Assembly (NCBI RefSeq): GCF_022179545.1
Contig: NZ_AP025518.1
Span: 4,030,001-4,094,000 of the forward strand
DNA length: 64,000 nucleotides
Reading direction: 5' to 3'
Origin: Mycolicibacterium fortuitum subsp. fortuitum
GTDB taxonomy: Bacteria > Actinomycetota > Actinomycetes > Mycobacteriales > Mycobacteriaceae
In this document: one piece after another, positions 24,883 through 34,630 of the stretch
Numbering within the stretch: the stretch's first letter is position 1
Layout: every line of letters starts with the position of its first letter
Program-made: the position numbers and the translations under genes
Notes under the pieces: model-generated
Databases searched by the model: none
What the model was told of the DNA's origin: nothing
Seen by the model: the letters and a program-made list of their open reading frames with translations, nothing else

Positions 24883-25596
24883 GTGACGCTCGTTCTCACC
24901 GCGCACGGCAGCGCAGACCCGCGTTCGTCGGCGAACGCGCACGCGATCGGCGGGCACCTGCGCCGCCTGCTGCCCGACACCGAGGTACGGGTCGCGTTCT
25001 GCGAACAGAACGCACCCAACCTCACCGAGGTGCTGCCCGATGTCGAGCCCGGCGCCGTCGTGGTGCCACTTCTGCTGGGCAGCGCATACCATGCCCGGAT
25101 CGACATCCCGGAGCTGATCGCGAACGCCGGCGCCGAGGTGACCCAGGCCGACGTGCTCGGTGAAGATCCCCGCCTGCTCCAGGTCGTGCGGGAACGGCTG
25201 ACTGCGGTGGGAGTGTCTCGATTCGACGCCGACCTCGGCGTGATCCTGGTCGGGGTGGGTTCGTCCCATCCTGCCGCCAATGCGCGGACAGCCGCCCTCG
25301 CCGGCATCCTGGGCGAGGGCACCCGCTGGGCCGGCACGCAGGTGGCCTTCGCCACAGGCCAGACTCCGTCCCTGCCGGAGGCCGTCGATCACCTGCGCGG
25401 CCGCGGCGCCCGTCGGCTGGTGATCGCCCCCTGGTTCTTGGCTCACGGCCGCATCACCGATCGCGTCGCCGAATTCGCTTGCGCTGCAGGCATTCCGATG
25501 GCCGAACCGCTCGGTCCGCACCGCTTGGTGGCGGCCACCGTGCTCGATCGCTACGAAGAGGCACTGGCTGCGCGCAGCGCCGGCTTCGCCGCCTGA
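24883..25596 (+). CDS. che1: Sirohydrochlorin ferrochelatase (CbiX/SirB-like)
   Basis: A 237-residue chelatase that inserts iron into sirohydrochlorin to make siroheme, the cofactor of SirA. It opens with LVLTAHGSADPR, whose His is the usual metal-binding residue, and repeats the CbiX fold (VGVGSSHP, then APWFLAHGRI). The GTG at 24883 is preceded by GAGG and follows cysH by seven bases. Ends shortly before a strong terminator-like hairpin. Confidence 0.9.
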   Translation: MTLVLTAHGSADPRSSANAHAIGGHLRRLLPDTEVRVAFCEQNAPNLTEVLPDVEPGAVVVPLLLGSAYHARIDIPELIANAGAEVTQADVLGEDPRLLQVVRERLTAVGVSRFDADLGVILVGVGSSHPAANARTAALAGILGEGTRWAGTQVAFATGQTPSLPEAVDHLRGRGARRLVIAPWFLAHGRITDRVAEFACAAGIPMAEPLGPHRLVAATVLDRYEEALAARSAGFAA

Positions 25597-25621
25597 CCTC
25601 TTCCGCACTCAGGACGATCAC

Positions 25622-25643
25622 GCCCCCGGTTACGGCCGGGGGC
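25622..25643 (+). terminator. Terminator-like hairpin after the sirA-cysH-che1 operon
   Basis: GCCCCCGG (25622-25629) and CCGGGGGC (25636-25643) form a perfect eight-pair stem around a six-base loop, 25 bases after che1. There is no long T run, as is common in mycobacteria. Confidence 0.65.
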
Positions 25644-25664
25644 ACTTTCGTCAGCTTGACCCAC

Positions 25665-25680
25665 ATACCCCAAGGGGTAT
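25665..25680. promoter_or_regulatory. CstR/CsoR-type operator 1
   Basis: ATACCCCAAGGGGTAT is a perfect inverted repeat. It resembles operators of DUF156 (CsoR/CstR) repressors and lies 61 bases before the persulfide dioxygenase gene. Confidence 0.7.
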
Positions 25681-25694
25681 AGTCGGCTCTATTG

Positions 25695-25714
25695 GTATAC
25701 CCCCCGAGGTATAC
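25695..25714. promoter_or_regulatory. CstR/CsoR-type operator 2
   Basis: GTATACC and GGTATAC form an inverted repeat around CCCCGA, 15 bases downstream of operator 1. The GGGGAA or AGAGGAG that follow serve as ribosome-binding site for the gene at 25741. Two sites at one promoter suggest tight repression. Confidence 0.68.
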
Positions 25715-25740
25715 AGGGGAACGCACAGAGGAGCCGAACA

Positions 25741-27120
25741 ATGAAGTTCATCCAGTACTACCTGGACTGTCTGTCGCACGCGTCGTACCTGATCGGTGAT
25801 GAGTCGTCCGGTCGCGCCGTTGTCGTCGACCCGCAGCGCGACGTCGCGGAGTACGTCGCCGATGCCGAGAAGCTCGGCATGCAGATCACCCACGTGATCG
25901 AAACCCACTTCCACGCCGACTTTCTGTCCGGCCACCTCGAGCTGGCCGAGGCCACCGGTGCCGAGATCGTGTACTCCTCGGTGGCCGAGCCGGAGTTCAC
26001 TCATCTGGGAGTCGATGACGGCCAACGTATTTCGCTGGGCGAGGTGACCCTGGAGTTCCGCCACACCCCGGGCCACACCCCGGAATCGATGAGCATCGTC
26101 GTCTACGAGCACGCCGATGACGCCGTGCCCTACGGCGTCTTGACCGGCGACACCCTCTTCATCGGTGACGTCGGCCGGCCTGACCTGCTGGCCTCGATCG
26201 GATTCACCCGCGACGAACTGGCCGACAAGCTCTACCACTCGTTGCACGAGAAGCTGCTGCCGCTGCCCGATGCCACTCGGGTCTTCCCGGCCCACGGCGC
26301 AGGTTCGGCCTGCGGAAAGAACCTGTCGACCGAACTGTCGTCCACCATGGGCGAACAGAAGCAGACCAACTACGCCCTGCGCGCGCCGGACAAGCAGTCC
26401 TTCATCGAGCTGGTGACGGCAGGACAGCCGCCCGCGCCCGGCTACTTCGTCTACGACGCGATCCTCAACCGCAAGGACCGTGCGCTGCTGGACGAGGAGG
26501 CAATGCCGAAGGCGATGGACTACCGCCAGGCCACCGATGCCGTCGCCGCGGGAGCCATGCTCATCGACGGTCGCAGCCCTGAGGACTTCGCACTCGGCCA
26601 CCTGCGCAACGCGATCAACATCGGCCTGGCCGGGCGCTACGCCGAGTTCGCCGGCTCGGTGGTCAAACCCGACGCGGACATCGTGCTGGTGACCGACCCG
26701 GGCGAGGAACGCGAGGGCAAGAATCGGTTGGCGCGCATCGGATTCGACCGGGTTCTGGGTTACCTCGACAACCCGGAGCGGGCGATGTTCGAGCACCAGG
26801 CCGATGTGACGGTCGCCTCACGGCTCACCGCCACCGCTTTTGATGAGCGGGCGGCCACGGTCGCGGACCTGCAGATCGTCGACGTGCGCAATCCCGGCGA
26901 GACCGAGGCGGGCATGATCCCCGGTGCGGTCAACATTCCGGTCGGCCAGCTGGCGGACCGCACCGGCGAATTGGATCGCACCCGCCCGACCGTGGTGTAC
27001 TGCGCCGGCGGCTACCGCTCTTCAGTGGCGGCCAGCCTACTGCGGCAACGTGGCTTCACCGATGTCAGCGACATCCTGGGTGGCTACGGAGCCTGGGCGG
27101 ACAGCACCCACGCCGCCTGA
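25741..27120 (+). CDS. Persulfide dioxygenase-rhodanese fusion, CstB-like
   Basis: A 459-residue protein with an N-terminal metallo-beta-lactamase-fold persulfide dioxygenase (ETHFHADFLSGH with His56, His58, His65; GDTLFIGDVGRPDL; FPAHGAGSACGK) and two rhodanese domains. The first rhodanese (about residues 265-345) has LVTDPGEE where the catalytic loop should be and lacks cysteine. The second is complete (YCAGGYRS, Cys421). This three-domain layout is that of Staphylococcus CstB, which converts persulfides to thiosulfate. It leads an operon with SQR, rhodanese, exporter and CstR-type repressor. Confidence 0.88.
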   Translation: MKFIQYYLDCLSHASYLIGDESSGRAVVVDPQRDVAEYVADAEKLGMQITHVIETHFHADFLSGHLELAEATGAEIVYSSVAEPEFTHLGVDDGQRISLGEVTLEFRHTPGHTPESMSIVVYEHADDAVPYGVLTGDTLFIGDVGRPDLLASIGFTRDELADKLYHSLHEKLLPLPDATRVFPAHGAGSACGKNLSTELSSTMGEQKQTNYALRAPDKQSFIELVTAGQPPAPGYFVYDAILNRKDRALLDEEAMPKAMDYRQATDAVAAGAMLIDGRSPEDFALGHLRNAINIGLAGRYAEFAGSVVKPDADIVLVTDPGEEREGKNRLARIGFDRVLGYLDNPERAMFEHQADVTVASRLTATAFDERAATVADLQIVDVRNPGETEAGMIPGAVNIPVGQLADRTGELDRTRPTVVYCAGGYRSSVAASLLRQRGFTDVSDILGGYGAWADSTHAA

Positions 27121-27161
27121 GACAGCGCTACATCGTCTAGAGACAGGAAGACAACACACGC

Positions 27162-28372
<1,211 letters not shown>

Positions 28373-28373
<1 letters not shown>

Positions 28374-28969
28374 TGTCCAATTCGCCGATCGTCGACGCCG
28401 CCGAACTCAACGAGCTCAAACAGGCCGGCGCGGGCCCGCGCCTCATCGATGTCCGCACCCCCGGCGAGTTCGAAACCGCCCACATCCCTGGCGCTTACAA
28501 CGTTCCACTGGATCTGTTGCAGGAGCATCGAGACGAGATCGCCCAGCATCTCGACGAGGACGTCGTGCTGATCTGCCGCTCCGGGCAGCGCGCGAACAGC
28601 GCCGGGCAGACCCTACGTGAGGCCGGGCTGCCCAATGTCTCGATTCTCGACGGCGGCATGACCGCCTGGCAGGACAAGGGGTTCGGGGTGCGTCGCGGTG
28701 CCCAGCGGTGGGATCTGGAACGCCAGGTTCGGTTGGTCGCGGGGTCGATCGTGTTGAGCAGTGTGGTCGGCAGCATCGCCTCGCCCAAGCTGAAATGGGT
28801 CGCCGCGGCGATCGGCGCCGGGTTGACCACCGCGGCGCTGACGAACACGTGCGCGATGGGCATGATGCTGGCGAAGCTGCCCTACAACCGGGGCGCGTCC
28901 TGCGATGCCCAGACGGTTGTCGACCGGCTGATCGGTTCCAAGAAGACACCTTCCGGCGCGTTGGCATGA
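28373..28969 (+). CDS. Rhodanese with two C-terminal membrane segments
   Basis: A 198-residue sulfurtransferase. The N-terminal rhodanese domain carries the active loop ICRSGQRA. The C-terminal third has two hydrophobic stretches (from LVAGSIVLSSVVGSIA and from WVAAAIGAGLTTAAL), a DUF2892-like hairpin that anchors it in the membrane. Its ATG shares one base with the SQR stop and its stop overlaps the next start. It may relay persulfide sulfur from SQR. Confidence 0.85.
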
Positions 28970-29826
28970 TCGCGCTGGCTGTCGCGCTGGCCGTCCTTGT
29001 CGGGGTGTCTCTCGGACTCCTCGGCGGGGGCGGCTCGATCCTGACCGTGCCGCTGCTGGCCTATGTGGCAGGCATGGAAGCCAAGCAGGCGATCGCCACC
29101 TCGCTTGTGGTGGTCGGGGTCACCAGCGCGGTCAGCACCCTGTCTCATGCCCGCGCCGGCCGGGTGCAGTGGCGCAGCGGCCTGATGTTCGGGGTGGCCG
29201 GCATGGTGGGTGCGTATCTCGGCGGGTTGCTGAGCTATGTGGTCGACGGATCGATACTGCTGCTCGCCTTCACGGTGGTGATGGTCGCCACCGGCATCGC
29301 CATGATCAAGGGACGCACCGCGTGTGCACCGACGACGCGGACCATGCCGATCGTCAAGGTGCTGCTGATGGGGCTCGGTGTCGGCGTGGTGACGGGTGCG
29401 GTGGGCGCCGGCGGCGGATTCCTCGTGGTGCCCGCTCTTGCCCTGCTGGGCGGCCTGCCCATGCCCGTCGCGGTGGGAACTTCACTTCTGGTGATCACGA
29501 TGAACTCCGCAGCGGGTCTGGCCGGTCACCTCAGTACCGTGCCGATCGACTGGACCATTGCGGGCGCGGTGACCGCCGCGGCGGTGCTGGGCAGCCTGCT
29601 CGGCACCCGGCTGACCGCCCAGGTGGACCCTGACGCGGTGCGGCGGGCCTTCGGCTGGTTCGTGTTGCTCATGGCCTCGGTCATCCTCGGCCAGGAGCTA
29701 CATCCGGCCGTCGGGCTCACCGCGGCAGGCCTGACCGCACTCGCCGGGCTCGGCAACCTCAGCTGTGCGCGGCTGGGATGGTGTCCGATGCGGTGGCTCT
29801 TCGGTCCACCCCGGGCCGCAACATGA
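28966..29826 (+). CDS. TauE/SafE family anion exporter
   Basis: A 286-residue polytopic membrane protein with the family's two glycine-rich repeats (LGLLGGGGSILTVPLL at the N terminus and GAVGAGGGFLVVPALALL in the middle) and about eight membrane segments. Members export sulfite, thiosulfate or organosulfonates. ATG 28966 overlaps the rhodanese stop. Within this operon it probably removes sulfite or thiosulfate made by the persulfide dioxygenase. Confidence 0.85.
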   Translation: MIALAVALAVLVGVSLGLLGGGGSILTVPLLAYVAGMEAKQAIATSLVVVGVTSAVSTLSHARAGRVQWRSGLMFGVAGMVGAYLGGLLSYVVDGSILLLAFTVVMVATGIAMIKGRTACAPTTRTMPIVKVLLMGLGVGVVTGAVGAGGGFLVVPALALLGGLPMPVAVGTSLLVITMNSAAGLAGHLSTVPIDWTIAGAVTAAAVLGSLLGTRLTAQVDPDAVRRAFGWFVLLMASVILGQELHPAVGLTAAGLTALAGLGNLSCARLGWCPMRWLFGPPRAAT

Positions 29827-29835
29827 CCACGCCCA

Positions 29836-29853
29836 CATACCCCCGAGGGTATG
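29836..29853. promoter_or_regulatory. CstR/CsoR-type operator 3
   Basis: CATACCC and GGGTATG form a perfect inverted repeat around CCGA in front of the repressor gene. It matches the half-sites of the two operators before the persulfide dioxygenase gene, which points to autoregulation. Confidence 0.68.
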
Positions 29854-29878
29854 ATGGAGGCAAGAAACCCAACGTTAA

Positions 29879-30148
<270 letters not shown>

Positions 30149-30167
30149 CCGGGCGTCCCCGACTGTC

Positions 30168-31217
30168 TCAGCTCACGGTCAGGGGCTCGTCCTCGTTGCT
30201 CGCCGGAACCTGCGCTCCCCCGGCGATCTGCGGAACCCGGGTGGCCCGCACGTAGACGGTGTCGCCCTCGCGTAGTCCCAGCGCCTCGGCGTCGCCACGG
30301 GTGATCTGCGCGGTGAACGGCACATGCGTTGCGGCGCTGGTGAGTTCGACCCGCACCTCGAAGCCGAGCATCACGATCCGATCGATCGTGGCCCTGAGCA
30401 CCCCGGTGGCCTCGGCAGTGCCGTCACCGGCGGCTACGGCCAGCTCCGGATTCCGGCCCACACGAATGTCATGTGGACGCACCAGGATTCCGTTCAGCTC
30501 GGACACCGCGCCCAGGAACGACATCACGAACGCATTGGCCGGCTCGTCGTACACCTCGGTGGGTGAGCCGACCTGCTCGATACGTCCCTTGTTGAGCACC
30601 GCGATCCGGTCTGCCACGTCCAGCGCCTCGGCCTGGTCGTGGGTCACCAGCACCGTCGTAACGTGGACCTCGTCGTGCAGACGGCGCAGCCAGGTACGCA
30701 GGTCGTCACGCACCTTGGCGTCCAACGCCCCGAACGGCTCGTCGAGCAACAGCACCTGCGGATCCACCGCCAGCGCCCGCGCCAGGGCCATGCGCTGACG
30801 CTGACCACCGGACAGCTGGTTCGGATAGCGGGTCTGAAAACCCGCCAGCCCCACCACTTCCAGTAGGTTGTCCACCTTCTCCTTGACCTCGGCCTTGGGA
30901 CGTTTGCGGATCTTGAGGCCGAAGGCCACGTTGTCGCGGACCGTCAGGTGTTTGAAGGCCGCGTAATGCTGGAACACGAAACCGATCCCGCGGCGCTGCG
31001 GCGGGATCCCCGTGACATCACGCCCGTTGATGGTGATGGTCCCGCTGTCGGGCTGATCCAGGCCCGCGATGGCGCGCAGCAGGGTGGACTTGCCCGAGCC
31101 ACTCGGGCCGAGCAGCGCGGTCAACGAGCCTGACGGCACCTCGAAGTCGATGTTGTCGAGAGCCGCGAAATCACCGTAATGCTTGTTGGCGCCCCGAACC
31201 ACGATCGCGTCGGTCAT
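30168..31217 (-). CDS. cysA: Sulfate ABC transporter ATP-binding protein CysA
   Basis: A 349-residue ATPase of the sulfate/thiosulfate importer. Walker A is GPSGSGKST, the signature [15 protein letters not shown] and Walker [12 protein letters not shown]. The C-terminal 110 residues form the regulatory OB-like domain seen in CysA/MalK. Last gene of subI-cysT-cysW-cysA, 22 bases after cysW, with GGAGA before the ATG. Confidence 0.95.
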   Translation of the reverse strand: MTDAIVVRGANKHYGDFAALDNIDFEVPSGSLTALLGPSGSGKSTLLRAIAGLDQPDSGTITINGRDVTGIPPQRRGIGFVFQHYAAFKHLTVRDNVAFGLKIRKRPKAEVKEKVDNLLEVVGLAGFQTRYPNQLSGGQRQRMALARALAVDPQVLLLDEPFGALDAKVRDDLRTWLRRLHDEVHVTTVLVTHDQAEALDVADRIAVLNKGRIEQVGSPTEVYDEPANAFVMSFLGAVSELNGILVRPHDIRVGRNPELAVAAGDGTAEATGVLRATIDRIVMLGFEVRVELTSAATHVPFTAQITRGDAEALGLREGDTVYVRATRVPQIAGGAQVPASNEDEPLTVS

Positions 31218-31239
31218 AGTTCTTGTCTCCTTCTCAGGC

Positions 31240-32061
31240 CTACTGCGTGGCCTTGATTCGGCGTCGGTCGAGGATCACCTGGACCACCAGGACGATCACG
31301 GCCACCGCCATGAGCAAAGTCGAGACGGCGTACGCCCCGTACACCGAATCGGCGGTGCCGCGGTTGTAGCGGTCGGCCACCAACAGGGTCAGCGTCTGGG
31401 AGGTCCCCGGCAGGTTGGACGACACCATGATCACCGCACCGAACTCCCCCAGCGTGCGGGCGATGGTCAGCACGATGCCGTAGGTCAAACCCCACCGGAT
31501 GGACGGCAGGGTGATCCGCCAAAATGTCTGCCACCACGTCGATCCCAGTGTGGCGGCGGCTTCCTCCTGGTCGGTGCCGATCTCGTGCAACACCGGCTCG
31601 ACCTCACGGATGACGAACGGCACAGTGACGAAGATGCTGGCCAGCACGATGCCGGGGATTCCGAAGATTATCTTGAATCCGAGATTGTTCTCGACGAAGC
31701 CGAGCAGACCCGCCGAGCCCCACAACAGGATCAGTGCGACACCGACGACCACCGGCGACACCGCGAACGGCAGGTCGATTACCGCTTGCAGCGCACTCTT
31801 GCCGCGGAACCGGTTGCGCGCCAACACCAAGGCAGTGGGAACCCCGAACAATACGTTCAGCGGCACCACGATCGCGACCACCAACAGCGAAAGGTTCAGC
31901 GCCGAGATGGCCGCGGGGGTGCTCACCGAGGCGAAGAAGGCGCCTACGCCAGGGCCGAAGGTGCGCCACAAGATCAGCCCGACCGGAACCACCACCAGCA
32001 CCGTCACATAGGTCAGTGCCAGAAAACGAAGCAGATAACGTACCGACGGTGAGAGCGTCAT
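31240..32061 (-). CDS. cysW: Sulfate ABC transporter permease CysW
   Basis: A 273-residue integral membrane permease with about six membrane segments and the binding-protein-dependent loop ([21 protein letters not shown]) that contacts CysA. Start overlaps the cysT stop (ATGA). Pairs with CysT to form the sulfate channel. Confidence 0.93.
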   Translation of the reverse strand: MTLSPSVRYLLRFLALTYVTVLVVVPVGLILWRTFGPGVGAFFASVSTPAAISALNLSLLVVAIVVPLNVLFGVPTALVLARNRFRGKSALQAVIDLPFAVSPVVVGVALILLWGSAGLLGFVENNLGFKIIFGIPGIVLASIFVTVPFVIREVEPVLHEIGTDQEEAAATLGSTWWQTFWRITLPSIRWGLTYGIVLTIARTLGEFGAVIMVSSNLPGTSQTLTLLVADRYNRGTADSVYGAYAVSTLLMAVAVIVLVVQVILDRRRIKATQ

Positions 32062-32921
32062 GCCGAGAGCTCCTCACGTTTGGCCGCGCGTGAGCCGACC
32101 GCCCGCAGCACGAACAGCACCAGGAACGAGATCAGCAGCAGCACAATCGAGATCGCCGCGGCGCCGGTGCGATCGTCGTTCTCGATCAAGGTGCGGATCC
32201 ACTGCGAGGACACCTCGGTCTCGCCCGGTACCGCACCACCGATCAGTACCACCGAACCGAATTCGCCGATGGCACGCGAGAACGCCAGACCCGCTCCGGA
32301 AAGCAGGGACGGCAGCAACGCCGGCAGGATCACCTTGACGAAGATCACCCGGTTGTTCGCGCCCAGCGACGCGGCCGCCTCCTCGGTTTCCTGGTCGAGC
32401 TCGAGCAGCACAGGCTGTACGGAGCGCACCACGAACGGCAGCGTGACGAACAACAGCGCGACGCCCACACCCCACTTGGTGTGCTGCAGGTGCAGACCCA
32501 CGGGACTGGCAGGCCCGTACAGCGCCAGCATCACCAGACTCGCCACGATGGTCGGCAGGGCAAACGGTAGGTCGATCACCGAGTCGATCAGCCGCTTGCC
32601 AGGGAAGTCGTCACGGGTCAGCACCCACGCCACGATCAAGCCGAAGAAGAGGTTCACCACTGTCACGCCGGCCGAGATGGTCAACGTCACCCGGAACGAT
32701 TCCAGCGCGGCGTTGGAGGTGACCGCCAGCCAGAAGGCGTTCCACCCGCCGCCGGCCGCCTGCCACAGGATCGCCGCCAACGGCAGCAGAACGATGACGC
32801 TCAACCAGATCGAGGCCGCACCGACGCGCAATGAGGTGCTGCCGTAGCGGCCGGGCCGCGCGGCGGGGGAAAAATCCCCCGCCGCGGGAGCAACCGATTC
32901 GGGCTGGGCTACAGAAGTCAT
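32058..32921 (-). CDS. cysT: Sulfate ABC transporter permease CysT
   Basis: A 287-residue permease partner of CysW, with the EAA-type loop EEAAASLGANNRVIFVKVILP and six or so membrane segments. ATG 32921 overlaps the subI stop by four bases; a longer frame upstream runs into subI and is rejected. Confidence 0.93.
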   Translation of the reverse strand: MTSVAQPESVAPAAGDFSPAARPGRYGSTSLRVGAASIWLSVIVLLPLAAILWQAAGGGWNAFWLAVTSNAALESFRVTLTISAGVTVVNLFFGLIVAWVLTRDDFPGKRLIDSVIDLPFALPTIVASLVMLALYGPASPVGLHLQHTKWGVGVALLFVTLPFVVRSVQPVLLELDQETEEAAASLGANNRVIFVKVILPALLPSLLSGAGLAFSRAIGEFGSVVLIGGAVPGETEVSSQWIRTLIENDDRTGAAAISIVLLLISFLVLFVLRAVGSRAAKREELSA

Positions 32922-33961
32922 CCAGTCGCCTGCTTGTAGATCTTGGTGATCGAGCCGTTGTCCTTGTCGAACAACGCCGGGTCGACCTCTTTCCATCCGC
33001 CGAGATCAGCGATCGTCCAGAGCTTCTCCGGAGTCGGGAAATCCTTGGCGAAGTCCGCTGCCACCGCGGGGTCGACCGGGCGGAACCCTGCTTCGGCCCA
33101 CAGCTTCTGCCCCTCGGCGGTGAACAGGAAGTTCGCCAGTGCCTTGGCTTTGTCGGCGTGGGCACTGGTCTTGACGACCGCCACGGGGTTCTCGATCTTG
33201 AAGGTCTGCGGCGGATTGACGTGTTCGATGTCCTTGCCCTGCCGCTCGACGTTGATCGCCTCGTTCTCGTAGCTGATCAGTACGTCGCCGGTGCCCTGCA
33301 AGAACACATCGGTGGCCTCACGCCCTGAACCGGGCCGCGTCTTGACGTGCTCGGTCACCAGCTTGTTGACGAAGTCCAAACCGGCCGCGGAATCCTTGCC
33401 GCCGTTGCCCTTCGCCGCGTAGGGCGCCAGCAGGTTCCACTTGGCCGACCCTGAACTCAGCGGGCTCGGGGTGACGACCTCGAGCCCGGGCTGCAGCAGA
33501 TCGTCCCAGTCCTTGATGCCCTTGGGGTTGCCCTTGCGCACCACCAATGACACCACGGAACCGAACGGCACGCCCTTGGTATTGCCCGCGCTCCAGTCGT
33601 CGGCCACCTTGTCGGCCTTGACCAACCGGGTCACGTCGGGTTCGACCGAGAAGTTCACGATGTCGGCCGGCTTGCCGTCGGCCACGGCTCGGGACTGATC
33701 GCCCGATGCGCCGTAGGAGGTCCGCACCGCCACACCCTTACCTTCTTCGCTGGCGGTGAAGGCCGGGATGATCTTGCTCCATCCCGGTTCGGGAACCGCG
33801 TAGGCCACCAGGGTCAGCGTGGTGTCGGCACCGGCCGCCCCCTGATCACCGCCGGCGACGTCACTGGCGCCGCCACCGCAGCCGACCGCCAGCACACCGG
33901 TGGCGGTCAGGACAGTGGCAGTACGCCAGAACTTACTGAGATTGGGCTTGTTAACAGGCAC
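32918..33961 (-). CDS. subI: Sulfate-binding lipoprotein SubI
   Basis: A 347-residue periplasmic-type binding protein with a lipoprotein signal (lipobox LAVGC, Cys28) and the family signatures VVTPSPLSSGSAKW and FLQGTGDVLISYENEA. It captures sulfate or thiosulfate for CysTWA. First gene of the importer operon, preceded by a cysteine-containing leader peptide. Confidence 0.95.
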   Translation of the reverse strand: MPVNKPNLSKFWRTATVLTATGVLAVGCGGGASDVAGGDQGAAGADTTLTLVAYAVPEPGWSKIIPAFTASEEGKGVAVRTSYGASGDQSRAVADGKPADIVNFSVEPDVTRLVKADKVADDWSAGNTKGVPFGSVVSLVVRKGNPKGIKDWDDLLQPGLEVVTPSPLSSGSAKWNLLAPYAAKGNGGKDSAAGLDFVNKLVTEHVKTRPGSGREATDVFLQGTGDVLISYENEAINVERQGKDIEHVNPPQTFKIENPVAVVKTSAHADKAKALANFLFTAEGQKLWAEAGFRPVDPAVAADFAKDFPTPEKLWTIADLGGWKEVDPALFDKDNGSITKIYKQATG

Positions 33962-34089
33962 TGAGAACCTTTCTTACGGACAGCGGGCAATTAGAGGTCC
34001 GTCATGCGGAAAGGCGAAGGAGTCGTGGGAGGCAAGAGAGCATCCGGGCACAGAACCGCCACCGACACCAAACCGCGGACGGGTTGGAG
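33962..34089 (-). promoter_or_regulatory. Untranslated leader between cysteine peptide and subI
   Basis: This 128-base stretch separates the leader-peptide stop from the subI start. No other reading frame of note is seen. By analogy with the sirA leader it would hold the RNA structures that respond to ribosome stalling at cysteine codons. I did not find a single dominant hairpin by eye. Confidence 0.4.
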
Positions 34090-34182
34090 TCAGCGACAAC
34101 AGGCGACGTCAGCAACAGCGCATGAACCCACGGCAATGAGAGCCAAGACATGGCTCTCAGTCTTGCCGGACGCTGAAGGCAT
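34090..34182 (-). CDS. Cysteine-containing leaderless leader peptide upstream of subI
   Basis: A 30-residue frame from ATG 34182 ending ADVACCR before TGA, with three cysteines in its last eleven residues. TATTCT at 34195-34190, read on the minus strand, is followed by exactly seven bases before the ATG, so the transcript probably starts at the ATG (leaderless). Polycysteine leader peptides controlling sulfur genes are known in mycobacteria, including before a sulfate importer operon. The cysteine cluster is weaker than in the sirA leader. Confidence 0.7.
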   Translation of the reverse strand: MPSASGKTESHVLALIAVGSCAVADVACCR

Positions 34183-34189
34183 GGCGCGA

Positions 34190-34195
34190 AGAATA
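34190..34195 (-). promoter_or_regulatory. -10 promoter element for the subI leader transcript
   Basis: TATTCT on the minus strand fits the TANNNT consensus and lies seven bases before the leader-peptide ATG. Confidence 0.5.
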
Positions 34196-34238
34196 ACAGA
34201 ATTCCACCGTCGCGCCTGCCGAGCGATATGTGGCCCGA

Positions 34239-34325
34239 CTAGCGGGTCAGCAACCACATCACGATGACCAGGACAAGCAGCAGAATCAAGATCAACGTGA
34301 CACGTGAGCGCGGCATACCGTTCAC
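34239..34325 (-). CDS. 28-residue single-pass membrane micro-protein
   Basis: GTG at 34325 overlaps the stop of the preceding small gene (GTGA). The peptide is a short basic head (MPRSR) followed by one long hydrophobic helix ending LLTR. A very small membrane gene is annotated at the same place in M. tuberculosis (next to Rv2401), which supports it. Function unknown; size fits a regulator or subunit of a membrane complex. Confidence 0.6.
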   Translation of the reverse strand: MNGMPRSRVTLILILLLVLVIVMWLLTR

Positions 34326-34525
34326 TCGGATTCCACCTCGTCCGCCGGGGCGTGGCGCAGCCGGTGCAACCCGGTGATGCCCCAGCCCAGCGCGCCGTCG
34401 AGCACCACTGCGCTGCCATAGGCCAACGCCAGCACCACCGGCATCACCACCGCGGTCTGCACGACGAACGGCAGCCCGGTCAGCCACAGTTCGACGCCGT
34501 CCCACCAGTTCAGGATTGCCGTCAT
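34322..34525 (-). CDS. Small membrane protein, 67 residues
   Basis: Starts MTAILNWWDGVELW and has one clear hydrophobic segment (VVQTAVVMPVVLALAYGSAVVL) followed by a charged tail. It is coupled by a four-base overlap to the 28-residue gene downstream and divergent from the trehalase gene. I do not recognise a family with certainty; the position matches the Rv2401 area of M. tuberculosis. Confidence 0.65.
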   Translation of the reverse strand: MTAILNWWDGVELWLTGLPFVVQTAVVMPVVLALAYGSAVVLDGALGWGITGLHRLRHAPADEVESE

Positions 34526-34630
34526 GGGGCCAGCCTAGGCGATCGGCGAGAATCATCCCGTCACGCCAGTAACGTTCGACACGCACGGCTTGGGTAGACG
34601 ACACCTGTATCCGCAGATGATGATGTGCGG

